Below are positions 16,203 to 23,572 of a DNA stretch of 33,151 bases, one piece after another. A model generated the notes under the pieces. It was not told the origin of the DNA and made no database searches. It worked only from the letters and a program-made list of their open reading frames with translations. Positions within the stretch are counted from its first letter, which is position 1, and each line of letters starts with the position of its first letter. This DNA is from Hyphomicrobiales bacterium (GTDB lineage Bacteria; Pseudomonadota; Alphaproteobacteria; Rhizobiales; Rhizobiaceae). The DNA is taken from the NCBI GenBank assembly GCA_900468535.1, contig UBTY01000055.1:1-33151 (forward strand). Direction: 5' to 3'. Both the position numbers and the translations under genes were made by a program.

Positions 16203-17270
16203 TCAGTTTTTCAGCGTGCCGCCGCTGCGCTCGATCGCCGTGTTGCGGATGATTTCGGCAATCTCCGGATTGCTGCTGGAAAGCATCTGGAAATCCGCAG
16301 CATAGAGCGACAGCAGCGAAACTTCGGTGGTGGCGGTCACCGTTGCCGAACGCGGAGCGCCGCTGATCAGCGCCATCTCCCCGAAGAAGCTTCCGGCGCC
16401 GAGTTCAACCGGCGTCTGTGCGGCAATGTTCACGCGTCCTTCGACGATGAAGAACATTTGGTCTCCCGCCTCCCCCTTCCTGCAGATCACTGTACCAGCC
16501 GGCACGACACGCCGCCGCAAGGCTCGGACGATCTCGACGAGCGCCCCCGATCCAAGCTTCTGAAACAACGGCACCGCCGCGACCAGTTGCCAGTTCCGCA
16601 CGAAATCCTGACGGCGCACCTCCTCGTAGAAGCCGGTCGCAAGGATACCGGCCCACAGCGCGAAAATGCCGATGCCGCTCATCATGACGAGCCCAGCAAG
16701 GACCCGACCGGCAAAGCTCTGCGGAATCTCGTCGCCATAGCCGGTGGTCGACAGGGTAACGACGGCCCACCACATGGCCTGCGGAATGCTGCCGAAGCGA
16801 TCGGGCTGAACGTCGCGCTCGATCAGATAGCCGGCCAAAGCCGCGCCGAAGAGAACGATGCCGAAGATCGACGTCACACCGATCAGATTGCGGGCTTCGT
16901 TGCCGACGACCCTGCCCAGCAGCCGGAAGAAAGTGGAATCCCTCAGCGGCTTCAGGAGCCAGATGCAGCAATAGAGGCTCCGATCCCGTGAGCCTGCCAG
17001 GAACAACGCCGCAAGCGGCACGACCACCGCCAATCCATCGAGGATGATTTCCGCTTTCCGATCCTGCAGGCTCCGCGCCCTGTGCGCCAGCAGCGTCTCG
17101 GCAAGCTGCGCCAGATAGGCGAGCCAGACCGCGACCAGCAGAATATTCAATCCCGCCCTCACGCCTGGCGTCAGATCCGGGGTGGTCAAGGCTGCGACTG
17201 ATATCAGTCCCGCCGCAGCCAGCAGCCCGTTGAGCGGCTGAGAAAATTTCAACAAATGCTGCAGCGACAT
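16203..17270 (-). CDS. Cyclic-nucleotide-gated K+ channel (MloK1-like)
   Basis: The protein is 355 residues, the same length as Mesorhizobium MloK1 (MlotiK1), and aligns with it without apparent gaps. Transmembrane segments S1-S6 span about residues 12-215, with the selectivity filter TTGYGD at 175-180. A short C-linker (about 216-240) leads to a cyclic-nucleotide-binding domain with FFGEMALISGAPRSAT. The MloK1 ligand residues Glu298, Arg307 and Arg348 are all present at the same numbers. S4 lacks the regular positive residues of voltage sensors, as in MloK1. It is expected to be a tetramer in the inner membrane, opened by cAMP. It has no operon partner. Confidence 0.95.
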   Translation of the reverse strand: MSLQHLLKFSQPLNGLLAAAGLISVAALTTPDLTPGVRAGLNILLVAVWLAYLAQLAETLLAHRARSLQDRKAEIILDGLAVVVPLAALFLAGSRDRSLYCCIWLLKPLRDSTFFRLLGRVVGNEARNLIGVTSIFGIVLFGAALAGYLIERDVQPDRFGSIPQAMWWAVVTLSTTGYGDEIPQSFAGRVLAGLVMMSGIGIFALWAGILATGFYEEVRRQDFVRNWQLVAAVPLFQKLGSGALVEIVRALRRRVVPAGTVICRKGEAGDQMFFIVEGRVNIAAQTPVELGAGSFFGEMALISGAPRSATVTATTEVSLLSLYAADFQMLSSSNPEIAEIIRNTAIERSGGTLKN

Positions 17271-17356
17271 CGAACACCTCTCGGGCCGTCACGCCTACAA
17301 TAGGATGCCATCGACGCAAGGGTAAAGGGCATCCTTTTGTGGTGCCGGATACCAGC

Positions 17357-17578
17357 TTAGGCGCGGGTGATCATGGCTGCGAGCTTGAAGGCAAGCTTGC
17401 CAACACCGAGCGAAAGACAAAATGCGACAGGCCAGGCAATGACGAAGGAATGCGACCACTCCCGCAACCATTCGGCGCTCAGCCCCAAATGCAGGAAGCC
17501 GAAGAAGCCGGTCATCATGAACGCCATCATCCCGGAGATGAAAAGCTGGGCGATCAGCAAGGTCTTGGTATCGGTCAT
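17357..17578 (-). CDS. DUF2798 family small membrane protein
   Basis: This 73-residue protein has two membrane helices (about residues 6-30 and 45-68). Its signature matches the DUF2798 family: a first helix rich in Met/Phe, then LGLSAEWLREWSHSFVIAWPVAF. The function is unknown. ATG 17578 is preceded by GTGGAG at a good distance, and that Shine-Dalgarno sequence lies inside a hairpin (see the leader). The frame is open further upstream to 17767, but that stretch does not look like protein. Confidence 0.85.
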   Translation of the reverse strand: MTDTKTLLIAQLFISGMMAFMMTGFFGFLHLGLSAEWLREWSHSFVIAWPVAFCLSLGVGKLAFKLAAMITRA

Positions 17579-17767
17579 CGATGCTCCACGTGTTGAAAGG
17601 TGGAGCGCGCCCGCGAAATCCCGCAAAGTCCCAGCACCACCTCGTTGAGGTTTGGTGCCGTGGGTTCGCTTGAAGCGACTAATTCCCGCCTGGGCGAGGA
17701 CCGGAGTAACCAACCGGCCTTCAATTTTTCGGCCATTACCCCTTAGCGGAGAAAGCGCGGCTGTCAA
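17579..17767 (-). promoter_or_regulatory. Structured 5' leader with sequestered ribosome binding site
   Basis: A perfect -35 TTGACA reads at 17767-17762 (minus) with only a weak -10 about 16 nt later, suggesting a leader of roughly 150 nt. Two hairpins stand out. One, at 17634-17658, pairs GCACC-ACCTC with GAGGT-GGTGC (10 bp, 2-nt bulge, 3-nt loop). The other, at 17584-17605, pairs CTCCAC with GTGGAG, where GTGGAG is the Shine-Dalgarno sequence five nt before the ATG. This is the layout of a riboswitch expression platform or an RNA thermometer. I cannot assign it to a known family. Confidence 0.4.
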
Positions 17768-17820
17768 TCGGCCATGTTGATTGCCACGGTCGCGAGCGGG
17801 GGACCAGATATGCTGAACTC

Positions 17821-19899
17821 TCAGCCCACCAGACGTGACATCCCGTCGTAGATCATGGCTTCAGCCTCGCTCCGGGGCATCGGCCGGCCAAGCAGGAAGC
17901 CTTGCACCTCACTGAAGCCCTCCGCGCGCAGCTTTTGCAACTGCTCTTCCGTTTCGATGCCTTCGGCAAGCGTCGTCGCATTGAAGCCGGAGCCGATGCC
18001 GACCACCGCACGCACGATGGCGAGATTGCCGGGATCGGTCTCGATGCCGGAAATGAAGCTGCGGTCGAGCTTGATCTTGTCAAAGGCGAAGGCGCGCAAA
18101 TAGCTGAACGAGGAATAACCCGTGCCGAAATCGTCGATCGCAATACGGATTCCGAGTTGCTTCAACGCCCGCAGCAGCGGCAGGCTCTGTTCGACGTCAG
18201 CCAGGAAAACGGACTCAGTTATTTCGATCTCCAGCCGCTCCGGTTGCAGCCCGCTCTCGTCCAGCGCGGCGACCACGCTCGCAAGGAGACTGTTGTGCCG
18301 GAACTGGCAGACGGAAAGATTGACCGCGATCTTCAGGTGCTTCGGCCACGCGGCAGCCGTACGGCACGCCTCGCGCAGCACCCATTCGCCGATCGGCACA
18401 ATCAGGCCGTTCTCCTCGGCGATCGGAATGAAATCCATCGGCGGTATCAGCCCGCGCTCCGGATGACGCCAGCGCAGCAACGCCTCGAAGCCGCCAAGGC
18501 CATCGTGATCGAGCTGGACAATCGGCTGGTAGAATAGTTCGAACTGGCCTTTCTGCAGTGCTTCCCGCATTTCCGCGGTCAGCATGTGCCTCCGCTCTGC
18601 CTCAAGCCGCATCGCCGGCTCATAGAAACGATAGGTCGAACGGCCGCTCTCCTTCGCAGCATAAAGCGCGAGGTCGGCATGGCGCATCAGGACGTCGTCA
18701 TCACCAGCGTGATCCGGAGCAATCGCAATGCCGATGCTGCAGGTGACGTGTTCGTTGACACCATCGAGATCAAACGGCGGCAAGAGCGTCGAAAGCAGAC
18801 GTTCGGCAAAACGCTCGATACCGCCGTCCCGAACCTGCCGCACCACCAGCGCAAACTCGTCGCCGCCGAGGCGAGCGACCAGATCGTCTGGAGACAGCAG
18901 CTTGGTCAGACGAGCGGCAACCTGGCAGAGAAGAGCATCGCCGGCGGCATGTCCCTTGCTGTCATTGATATGCTTGAAGTGATCGACGTCGAGATAAAGC
19001 AGCGCGATCGGCTCCTCGGCCGTCGCAAGCTTGGCCTCGCGCTCGACATACTCGGAAAACGAGGCGCGGTTCGGCAGGCCGGTCAGTGCATCGTGCATCG
19101 CCATATAGGCTAATCGTGCCTCGACCGACCGCTCTTCCGTCACATCCTGCGAAATCCCCAGCAGATAGCGCGGCGCGCTGCCATCGGCCGTCGGCAGGGC
19201 CCGCTTGACCGTCCGCAGAATGCGCGGGACGCCATCGGTGCGCAGCATCGTCTCTTCGAGGCTGATGGTCTGCTCGGCTTCGAATGCGGTCTGGTCCTGC
19301 TGGCGGAAAATCGCCAACTGCGCCTCATCGAAGAGCACGCGATCGGTGACACCGACGACATCGGCCGGGTTGCGGCCGACGATCGCCGCGCAGGCCTCGT
19401 TGAACAGCATGTAGCGGCCGTCATCGGCCATATCCTTGACGAAGACGCCAACCGGCAGGTTGTCGACGATGCTGTCGAGCATGCTGCGGGTATCGCTGAT
19501 CTGCCGGTGCGCGGCGTTGACCTCGGTACGATCCTGGACAATGGCAAGAATGGCATCGCGACCATTGAAACGCACGGCCCGGCCATAGGTCAGGACCTCA
19601 AGCATCTCGCCGCTGGCCTTCAGATGCGTCCAGCGTTCAGCCTTCTCCATGTCGGTCCGCCCTTGTACGGCACTCAGCATCCGCTGGCGCTCGTGAACGG
19701 GACGAATATCGAGAACGGTCATCCGCGCGTACTCGGCGCGCGAATAGCCGTAAAGATCGACGGCGGCGTGATTGACGATCAGAAAGCGCAGCGTGTGCGG
19801 ATCGTAGACCCACATCGGCGACGGGTGCGTATCGAACAGCGACTGGAAATCGTCGGTGTGCGCATCGGTCAGATCAAATGCTCTTTGGCTAACGTTCAT
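17821..19899 (-). CDS. PAS-PAS-GGDEF-EAL c-di-GMP turnover protein
   Basis: This 692-residue protein has no membrane segment, so it is cytoplasmic. Two PAS domains (about 20-125 and 138-258) are followed by a GGDEF domain with intact GGDEF (345-349) and an EAL domain with EALLRW (from 472), NLSV, the E-T-E-S helix, DDFGTGYSS, KLDRSFI and EGIE. Both catalytic halves look complete, so synthesis or breakdown of c-di-GMP is possible and the balance cannot be read from sequence. The inhibitory I-site RxxD is lost (SPDD five residues before GGDEF). The PAS ligand is unknown. ATG 19899 is used; a TTG two codons earlier is possible. It is transcribed alone. Confidence 0.95.
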   Translation of the reverse strand: MNVSQRAFDLTDAHTDDFQSLFDTHPSPMWVYDPHTLRFLIVNHAAVDLYGYSRAEYARMTVLDIRPVHERQRMLSAVQGRTDMEKAERWTHLKASGEMLEVLTYGRAVRFNGRDAILAIVQDRTEVNAAHRQISDTRSMLDSIVDNLPVGVFVKDMADDGRYMLFNEACAAIVGRNPADVVGVTDRVLFDEAQLAIFRQQDQTAFEAEQTISLEETMLRTDGVPRILRTVKRALPTADGSAPRYLLGISQDVTEERSVEARLAYMAMHDALTGLPNRASFSEYVEREAKLATAEEPIALLYLDVDHFKHINDSKGHAAGDALLCQVAARLTKLLSPDDLVARLGGDEFALVVRQVRDGGIERFAERLLSTLLPPFDLDGVNEHVTCSIGIAIAPDHAGDDDVLMRHADLALYAAKESGRSTYRFYEPAMRLEAERRHMLTAEMREALQKGQFELFYQPIVQLDHDGLGGFEALLRWRHPERGLIPPMDFIPIAEENGLIVPIGEWVLREACRTAAAWPKHLKIAVNLSVCQFRHNSLLASVVAALDESGLQPERLEIEITESVFLADVEQSLPLLRALKQLGIRIAIDDFGTGYSSFSYLRAFAFDKIKLDRSFISGIETDPGNLAIVRAVVGIGSGFNATTLAEGIETEEQLQKLRAEGFSEVQGFLLGRPMPRSEAEAMIYDGMSRLVG

Positions 19900-19988
19900 C
19901 GTCAAATCATATGAAGTATTGTTGCCGGATCAAACCGATATAGAGGAAAAAGCTAAATAAAATCAGAATCATACGCCGCACAAACTTT

Positions 19989-20041
19989 AGGCGATCGCCT
20001 CTGTATTGTGCAGTAGCGAGATCAATTGTTCGATATCGAAC
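19989..20041. repeat. Two perfect palindromes upstream of the GGDEF-EAL gene
   Basis: AGGCGATCGCCT (12 bp, 19989-20000) and GTTCGATATCGAAC (14 bp, 20028-20041) lie in the 154-bp gap between the GGDEF-EAL start and the MerR-type gene end. Neither is followed by a T-run. They could be operators for the GGDEF-EAL gene or the remains of a terminator pair. Confidence 0.35.
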
Positions 20042-20053
20042 GCCATTTGGCGG

Positions 20054-20476
20054 CTAATGATGAGAATGCGTGCACTGACCGTGATCGGCCAAGACCTCGA
20101 TGACACGGCACTGATCGACGCGACCGTGGCCGCAGCCCTCTACCATTGCTTCGAGTTCGGCCTTCAATGCGAGAAGGCTGCGTATCCTCTGCTCGACCTC
20201 GACAAGTCGGGCCTTGGCGATCGCATCCGCCGAAGCGCAGGACTGGTCCGGATCGTCCTGCAGGGTCAACAAGGCGCGGATTGCATCGACTTCGAAGCCG
20301 AGCTCACGCGCATGCCGGATGAAGATCAGGCGGCGCAAATCCGCAGGCTCGTAAGAGCGTTGATTGCCGTCGCTGCGGCTCGGCGCCGCGAGAAGCCCGA
20401 TGCTCTCATAGTACCGAATAGTCGGCACTTTGACGCCACTCTGCCTCGACGCTTCTCCAATCGTGATCTTTTTCAT
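20054..20476 (-). CDS. MerR-family heavy-metal-responsive regulator (ZntR/CadR-like)
   Basis: This 140-residue protein has an N-terminal winged helix typical of MerR (ITIGEASRQSGV, TIRYYESIGLL, RSYEPADLRRL), a long dimer helix (about 83-113), and a metal-binding end. The metal ligands likely include Cys80, Cys115, His117 and Cys123, similar in spacing to ZntR. The tail DHGQCTHSHH adds another Cys and three His. It is divergent from the metal-exporting ATPase at 20549, which it very probably activates from the 19-bp-spacer promoter between them. The frame stays open far upstream, across the antisense of the ATPase gene, which has no meaning. Confidence 0.93.
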   Translation of the reverse strand: MKKITIGEASRQSGVKVPTIRYYESIGLLAAPSRSDGNQRSYEPADLRRLIFIRHARELGFEVDAIRALLTLQDDPDQSCASADAIAKARLVEVEQRIRSLLALKAELEAMVEGCGHGRVDQCRVIEVLADHGQCTHSHH

Positions 20477-20487
20477 GATTTTTCCGC

Positions 20488-20518
20488 TTGCACCTCTAGT
20501 CACTAGAGGATGTAGGAA
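20488..20518 (+). promoter_or_regulatory. MerR-type promoter/operator of the metal ATPase gene
   Basis: A -35 box TTGCAC (20488-20493) and a weak -10 box TAGGAA (20513-20518) are separated by 19 bp, the long spacer typical of MerR-controlled promoters. The spacer holds the palindrome CCTCTAGT-C-ACTAGAGG (20493-20509), where a MerR dimer would bind and untwist DNA on metal binding. Confidence 0.75.
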
Positions 20519-20548
20519 AGATGCTTCCGAATGACAAGGAAGTGGACA

Positions 20549-22804
20549 ATGGGCGAGACGGTCGAGAAGCGCTTTAGGGTCGAGGGCATGGATTGTGCCA
20601 GCTGCGCGGCAAAAATCGATACCGCCGTCAGGCGCATGCCCGGCGTTGAGGATGTCGCCGTCTCGGTTACCGCAGGCACGATGACCCTGCGCCATGACGG
20701 CACCAGTGATCTCGCCGCCATCGAGAAGAAGATCTCCGGTCTTGGCTATTCCGTTGCGCAGCTCGGCGCAGCTTCCGACCGACATGCCGCTCATTCGCAT
20801 AATCACGATCATACTCACGGCGCATGCGGGCATGACCATGACCATGGGCACCACGACGACCACGCGCATGCGGATGATCATGATCACGACACCGTGGAAG
20901 GCCTGCATGGCCACGATCACACGCCGATGTCCGGTCCTTGGTGGCAGAGCAAGAAGGGCAGGTTGACGATCTTTTCCGGCGTGGCGCTCGTCGCCGCCTA
21001 CGCTCTGGGCCATCTCGTCCCGGCAATCGCGAACTACGCTTTCATGGCTGCCATGCTGGTCGGCCTCCTGCCGATCGCACGCCGCGCGGTGATGGCAGCG
21101 CTTGCAGGCACCCCCTTCTCGATTGAAATGCTGATGACGATCGCAGCGATCGGGGCGGTCATCATCAACGCATCGGAAGAAGCAGCGACCGTCGTCTTCC
21201 TGTTTCTGGTCGGCGAACTGCTGGAAGGCGTAGCGGCCGGAAAAGCCCGCGCCAGCATTCAATCCCTGACGGCGCTCGTTCCCAAGAATGCGCTGGTCGA
21301 GGAAGACGGCGGCACTCGGGAAGTACCAGCCGAAAGCCTCGCAGTCGGAGCAACGATCCTCGTTCGGCCAGGCGATCGTATCTCCGCTGACGGCATTATC
21401 CTGTCTGGTGAAGGCACGATCGACGAAGCGCCGGTGACAGGCGAAAGCACGCCCGTTCGCAAGGGCGAAGGCGAGACGGTCTTTGCCGGCACTGTCAACG
21501 GTGACGCAGCGCTCAGGGTAAAGGTAACGGCGGCAGCGGCCGACAACACCATTGCCAGGGTCGTCAGGCTGGTCGAGGAAGCCCAGGAATCGAAGGCGCC
21601 GACCGAGCGCTTCATCGATCGCTTCTCGCGCTACTACACACCCGGCGTCGTGGCCGTCGCCGCACTCGTCGCCGTCATGCCGCCGCTGCTCTGGAGTGGC
21701 GATTGGCGGGAGTGGATCTACAAGGGGCTGGCCATCCTGCTCATCGGCTGCCCGTGCGCGCTCGTCATCTCCACACCTGCCGCAATCGCCGCCTCGCTCT
21801 CGGCAGGCGCCCGCCGCGGTCTCCTTCTCAAAGGCGGCGCAGTGCTCGAGACGCTGGGCAAGATTACCGCCGTCGCGTTCGACAAGACAGGCACCCTTAC
21901 CGAAGGCCGCCCGCAGGTTACGGATATTTTGAGCTTCGGCGACAATGAGGCCGAAGTCCTGACATATGCCGCAGCTCTTGAGGCAGGTTCGAGCCATCCC
22001 CTCGCGGTGGCCATTCTGGCCCGCGCCAGCGCCGATGCGATATCGCTGCCTCAGGCGACGGAAGCGCGCGCGCTCGGCGGACGCGGCATTGCGGGCAACG
22101 TCGCCGGAGTTGAGGTCTTCCTCGGCTCGCCCAAGGCAGCCGGTGAACGCATAGCGTTGTCGCCCGATCAGAGCCAGCGCATCACGGCATTGAACGACGA
22201 GGGCAAGACTGTCTCCGTCCTGATCGTCGGCGAGCGACTGGCTGGCGCAATTGCCATGCGCGACGAACCGCGGGAGGACGCCAGGACCGCGCTTGCGACC
22301 CTTAAGGAACACGGCGCCAAGATCGTGATGCTGACAGGCGACAATAGCCGCACCGCGACAGCCATCGCAGGCCAACTCGGAATCGACGTCCGCGCCGAAC
22401 TGATGCCTGAAGACAAGCAACGGATCGTTGCTGAGCTGCAGCGTCAGGGCTTCAAGGTGGCAAAGGTGGGTGATGGGATCAATGACGCCCCGGCCCTTGC
22501 GGCAGCCGATGTCGGCATCGCCATGGGCGGCGGCACCGATGTCGCGCTTGAGACTGCGGACGCGGCAATCCTGCACGGCCGGGTTTCCGATGTCAGCGCG
22601 ATGATCGCCCTGTCGAAGCGGACCATGCGCAACATCGCGCAGAACATCACCATTGCCCTTGGCCTGAAAGCCGTTTTCCTGGTGACGACAGTCGCCGGCA
22701 TAACCGGCCTATGGCCAGCTATCCTCGCCGATACCGGAGCAACCGTGCTCGTCACCATCAACGCGCTCCGGCTGCTGAAGCCAACAGCATCGAGCGCAAC
22801 ATAG
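20549..22804 (+). CDS. zntA: Zn/Cd/Pb-exporting P1B-type ATPase (ZntA/CadA-like)
   Basis: This 751-residue inner-membrane pump ejects divalent soft metals. The N-terminal HMA domain has GMDCASC (13-19). A His/Asp-rich linker (about 79-124) holds 18 His. The membrane metal site is CPC (401-403), the phosphorylation site DKTGTLT has Asp445, the actuator TGES and hinge GDGINDAPAL are present, and the last helices carry the LADTGATVLVT Asp typical of the Zn/Cd/Pb group (P1B-2), not the Cu group. ATG 20549 is preferred over 20531 because AGGAAG precedes it and the predicted promoter ends at 20518. The His-rich linker may buffer or sense zinc. The substrate is inferred from motifs. Confidence 0.94.
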   Translation: MGETVEKRFRVEGMDCASCAAKIDTAVRRMPGVEDVAVSVTAGTMTLRHDGTSDLAAIEKKISGLGYSVAQLGAASDRHAAHSHNHDHTHGACGHDHDHGHHDDHAHADDHDHDTVEGLHGHDHTPMSGPWWQSKKGRLTIFSGVALVAAYALGHLVPAIANYAFMAAMLVGLLPIARRAVMAALAGTPFSIEMLMTIAAIGAVIINASEEAATVVFLFLVGELLEGVAAGKARASIQSLTALVPKNALVEEDGGTREVPAESLAVGATILVRPGDRISADGIILSGEGTIDEAPVTGESTPVRKGEGETVFAGTVNGDAALRVKVTAAAADNTIARVVRLVEEAQESKAPTERFIDRFSRYYTPGVVAVAALVAVMPPLLWSGDWREWIYKGLAILLIGCPCALVISTPAAIAASLSAGARRGLLLKGGAVLETLGKITAVAFDKTGTLTEGRPQVTDILSFGDNEAEVLTYAAALEAGSSHPLAVAILARASADAISLPQATEARALGGRGIAGNVAGVEVFLGSPKAAGERIALSPDQSQRITALNDEGKTVSVLIVGERLAGAIAMRDEPREDARTALATLKEHGAKIVMLTGDNSRTATAIAGQLGIDVRAELMPEDKQRIVAELQRQGFKVAKVGDGINDAPALAAADVGIAMGGGTDVALETADAAILHGRVSDVSAMIALSKRTMRNIAQNITIALGLKAVFLVTTVAGITGLWPAILADTGATVLVTINALRLLKPTASSAT

Positions 22805-22876
22805 AGGTCCACCAAATAATTGGGCGCGTTGGAACTTAATGCTCACGAACGCGTTACCATTAAGAGGAGGACTAAC

Positions 22877-23209
22877 ATGACCAACGATTTCAACCGTCCT
22901 GTAAATTCTCCCCCGCCGAAGAGCGGGGGTTCTTCGAAGACAATGTGGATACTTTTGGCAGTCGTCGTGGTGATCGTCGCGCTGGCGGCAACCTACTGGC
23001 CAAGGTCTCAAACGGCGACCACCTCGACCGCGCCGACGACGGCACCAGCGACCGAGCCGGCTACGCCGCCTGCGACAACACCGCCTGCCGCTACGGCTCC
23101 GGCAATTCCGCCGGCAGCGGAACCGGCAAAACCTGCGGAACCGGCTGCACCAGCAGCGCCAGCCGCTCCGGCAACACCTGCAACGCCGGCACCGGCAACC
23201 CCGCAATAA
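22877..23209 (+). CDS. Membrane-anchored Ala/Pro/Thr-rich protein
   Basis: This 110-residue protein starts at ATG 22877 behind GAGGAGGA. Residues 1-23 are polar (NRPVNSPPPKSGGSSK), residues 24-42 form one membrane helix (MWILLAVVVVIVALAATYW), and the rest is almost only Ala, Pro, Thr and a few Glu/Lys (TAPTTAPATEPATPP and similar). With Lys at the helix start, the tail should lie in the periplasm. The low-complexity tail could span the cell-wall layer, as in TonB-like or wall-spanning linkers, but there is no C-terminal functional domain. I do not recognise a family. It follows the ATPase gene by 72 bp and might be co-transcribed. Confidence 0.75.
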   Translation: MTNDFNRPVNSPPPKSGGSSKTMWILLAVVVVIVALAATYWPRSQTATTSTAPTTAPATEPATPPATTPPAATAPAIPPAAEPAKPAEPAAPAAPAAPATPATPAPATPQ

Positions 23210-23220
23210 CAATAAAGAAC

Positions 23221-23252
23221 AATAAAGGCCCGCCTAACAGCGGGCCTTTATT
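23221..23252. terminator. Bidirectional terminator between convergent genes
   Basis: A perfect 13-bp stem AATAAAGGCCCGC/GCGGGCCTTTATT with a 6-nt loop has T-rich sequence on both sides in the respective directions. It lies 11 bp after the plus-strand gene end and 18 bp past the end of the minus-strand entericidin gene. Confidence 0.85.
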
Positions 23253-23270
23253 TCATTGTTCTATCGTTTC

Positions 23271-23423
23271 TCAGTGCGCACCGGCCTTCAGAACCCGGTG
23301 CGTGCTGTCGTCCAACGCCTGGCCGGCGGCTCTGCCGTCCTTCGCAAGGCCGTTTGCGGTGTTTGCACAGGACGTCAGCGACAGGAGAGATGTGAGAATG
23401 ATGGCAATGGAAACGCGTGTCAT
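23271..23423 (-). CDS. Entericidin A/B-like small lipoprotein
   Basis: This 50-residue protein has a lipoprotein signal (MTRVSIAIILTSLLSLTSC, lipobox LTS-C at Cys19). The mature part, about 32 residues, carries the entericidin pattern ANTANGLAKDGRAAGQAL with a following Asp-Asp. Entericidins in E. coli are a paired antidote/toxin set of tiny outer-membrane lipoproteins; single copies like this are common in alphaproteobacteria and their role is not settled. ATG 23423 is chosen for the signal peptide; the frame is open to 23519 without sense. Confidence 0.82.
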   Translation of the reverse strand: MTRVSIAIILTSLLSLTSCANTANGLAKDGRAAGQALDDSTHRVLKAGAH

Positions 23424-23520
23424 GAAAATCCCCGTATAACCGTCAATGAACGACGCAACGACGGCGCCGAATGACAAGATAGCGCCATCGGCGACGCGAT
23501 CAATCCAAGCGGAAGACACG

Positions 23521-23548
23521 AAAAAGCCCGGCGCTACGGCACCGGGCT
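23521..23548 (-). terminator. Rho-independent terminator of serA
   Basis: On the minus strand the stem AGCCCGG/CCGGGCT (23525-23548) is followed by five T. It lies 25 bp after the serA stop. Confidence 0.88.
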
Positions 23549-23572
23549 CGCTTGCTTCCTTGGGAGGAAAAA

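Noticed and set aside
20054..22576. Minus-strand open frame of about 840 codons ending in the MerR-type protein
   Set aside because: Only the last 140 codons are a protein (start 20476). The rest is antisense to the metal ATPase and opens because of high GC.
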